Below are positions 63,347 through 64,000 of a stretch of DNA of 64,000 nt, piece after piece. The translations under genes and the position numbers were made by a program. The notes under the pieces are model-generated. The model ran no database searches, was not told the DNA's origin, and worked only from the letters and a program-made list of their open reading frames with translations. The stretch comes from Thalassotalea euphylliae (lineage in GTDB: Bacteria > Pseudomonadota > Gammaproteobacteria > Enterobacterales > Alteromonadaceae): positions 1 to 64,000 of the forward strand of contig NZ_QUOT01000002.1 of NCBI RefSeq assembly GCF_003390375.1, read 5' to 3'. How positions within the stretch are numbered: position 1 is the first letter of the stretch; the number at the start of each line of letters is the position of its first letter.

Positions 63347-64000
63347 GTGAATCTTTTATCTAAAATTGATATTCGACAATTGCAGGTGCTCAAAGCCCTG
63401 CTGGAAAAGCGCAACCTGTCAAAAGTAGCAGATCAACTTGGCATCAGTCAGCAAGCTGTAAGCGAACAACTAAAGAAGCTTCGCCACAATTTTGATGATC
63501 GCTTATTTATACGCACCAGTAATGGTGTTGTGCCAACGCCATTCGCGCAATCACTGCAAACAAAAGTGACTAGAGCACTGGCGAGCATTGAAGATCTTTT
63601 GATCGCAGAAGAGTTCGACCCAAAAACCATTAGTACAACATTTACAATCTGCTCTACTGATCTTGAGCAAACCGTGATACTGCCAAAATTTCTTACCCTA
63701 TTGCGCAAACATGCGCCCAAGGTGAAGCTGGCAGTAAAAACATTAAGCCTAGATGATATCGACTCTAGTTTGCTTACCGGCAAGGTGGATTTGGTAATAA
63801 CTAACCCGATGTTTGCACCGAATAACTACCCGAGCACAACGCTTTATCAAGAGCAATATTTATGTGTTGCCTCGAAAGATAACCAAGATATAGCTGTTCA
63901 GTCGAGCATTAGCGATGTCGCAAAGATCCCTCAACTGGTAGTGTCACCATCAAGAGGAGAATTTAGTGGCGCAGCCAATAAATGGTTTGCCGATCAAGGT
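63347..64000 (+). CDS. LysR-type transcriptional regulator, cut by window end
   Basis: The frame starts at GTG 63347 (VNLLSKIDIRQLQVLKALLE), preceded by GTGAT at suitable spacing; a GTG at 63338 is also in frame. It continues to the last base without a stop, so the C-terminal part is missing. The helix-turn-helix (KVADQLGISQQAVSEQLKKL) and the first part of the ligand domain (TISTTFTICSTDLEQTVIL) are present. It is divergent from nemA, a probable target. Confidence 0.85.
   Translation, partial: MNLLSKIDIRQLQVLKALLEKRNLSKVADQLGISQQAVSEQLKKLRHNFDDRLFIRTSNGVVPTPFAQSLQTKVTRALASIEDLLIAEEFDPKTISTTFTICSTDLEQTVILPKFLTLLRKHAPKVKLAVKTLSLDDIDSSLLTGKVDLVITNPMFAPNNYPSTTLYQEQYLCVASKDNQDIAVQSSISDVAKIPQLVVSPSRGEFSGAANKWFADQG

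Overview
The window looks like chromosomal DNA of a marine gammaproteobacterium of the order Alteromonadales, most plausibly near Colwelliaceae (Colwellia/Thalassotalea). This rests on AT-rich DNA, gammaproteobacterial markers (SeqA, CmoA/CmoB, Gsk, YbgC-TolQRAB-Pal-CpoB, a DUF2999 protein), a large TonB receptor and several c-di-GMP enzymes. The genus is inference. No prophage, complete insertion sequence, CRISPR array or restriction system is visible, so this is mostly core genome with small accessory insertions.

Layout. 434-3331: tRNA-Ser(GGA), nadA, then an array of six intact tRNA-Lys(UUU) genes mixed with six degenerate partial units. 3478-8768: the ybgC-tolQ-tolR-tolA-tolB-pal-cpoB cell-envelope operon. 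The order tol-pal / tRNA-Lys array / nadA is also found in E. coli. 9103-11623: a candidate small RNA and two paralogous exported Sel1-repeat proteins, one with an ACG codon where its sister has ATG. 11773-16079: ruvB, ruvA (with a LexA-type site upstream), ruvC and aspS. 16233-19082: a triple periplasmic-binding-domain diguanylate cyclase. 19188-22526: cmoA, cmoB and a dGTPase-like gene. 22560-28469: a small Cys-rich protein, a TonB receptor, a VOC protein and a Ser/Thr kinase-like protein. 28980-32985: the E1alpha/E1beta/E2 genes of a branched-chain 2-oxoacid dehydrogenase complex, without E3. 33581-39796: astE, then pgm-seqA facing ybfF, a DUF2788 gene, ybfE and fldA, an order close to that around seqA and fldA in E. 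coli.

Between fldA and fur (adjacent in E. coli) lie a 104-bp palindromic element, a four-CBS/PAS/GGDEF/EAL protein, a methyl-accepting chemotaxis protein with a c-type haem motif, and a DUF4442 protein. After fur come a DUF4177 / YidD-TM2 fusion / M48 protease cluster, two GNAT acetyltransferases, glnS, a PhnB-like VOC protein, a binding protein, a DUF1835 protein, a YbaK-like deacylase and gsk. The right end holds three LysR regulators (the last runs off the window), a DUF2999 protein, a stand-alone CheY-like receiver, an HlyD/DUF2955 efflux pair and an old-yellow-enzyme alkene reductase.

Themes. Cyclic-di-GMP and taxis signalling recur (two large sensors, a haem MCP, a CheY). The observations most worth checking are the decayed tRNA-Lys array, two candidate small RNAs, the Sel1 twins, the haem MCP/c-di-GMP gene pair inserted in the fldA-fur interval, the YidD-TM2 fusion cluster and several large inverted repeats in intergenic DNA. 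None of these is proven here to be a new system.
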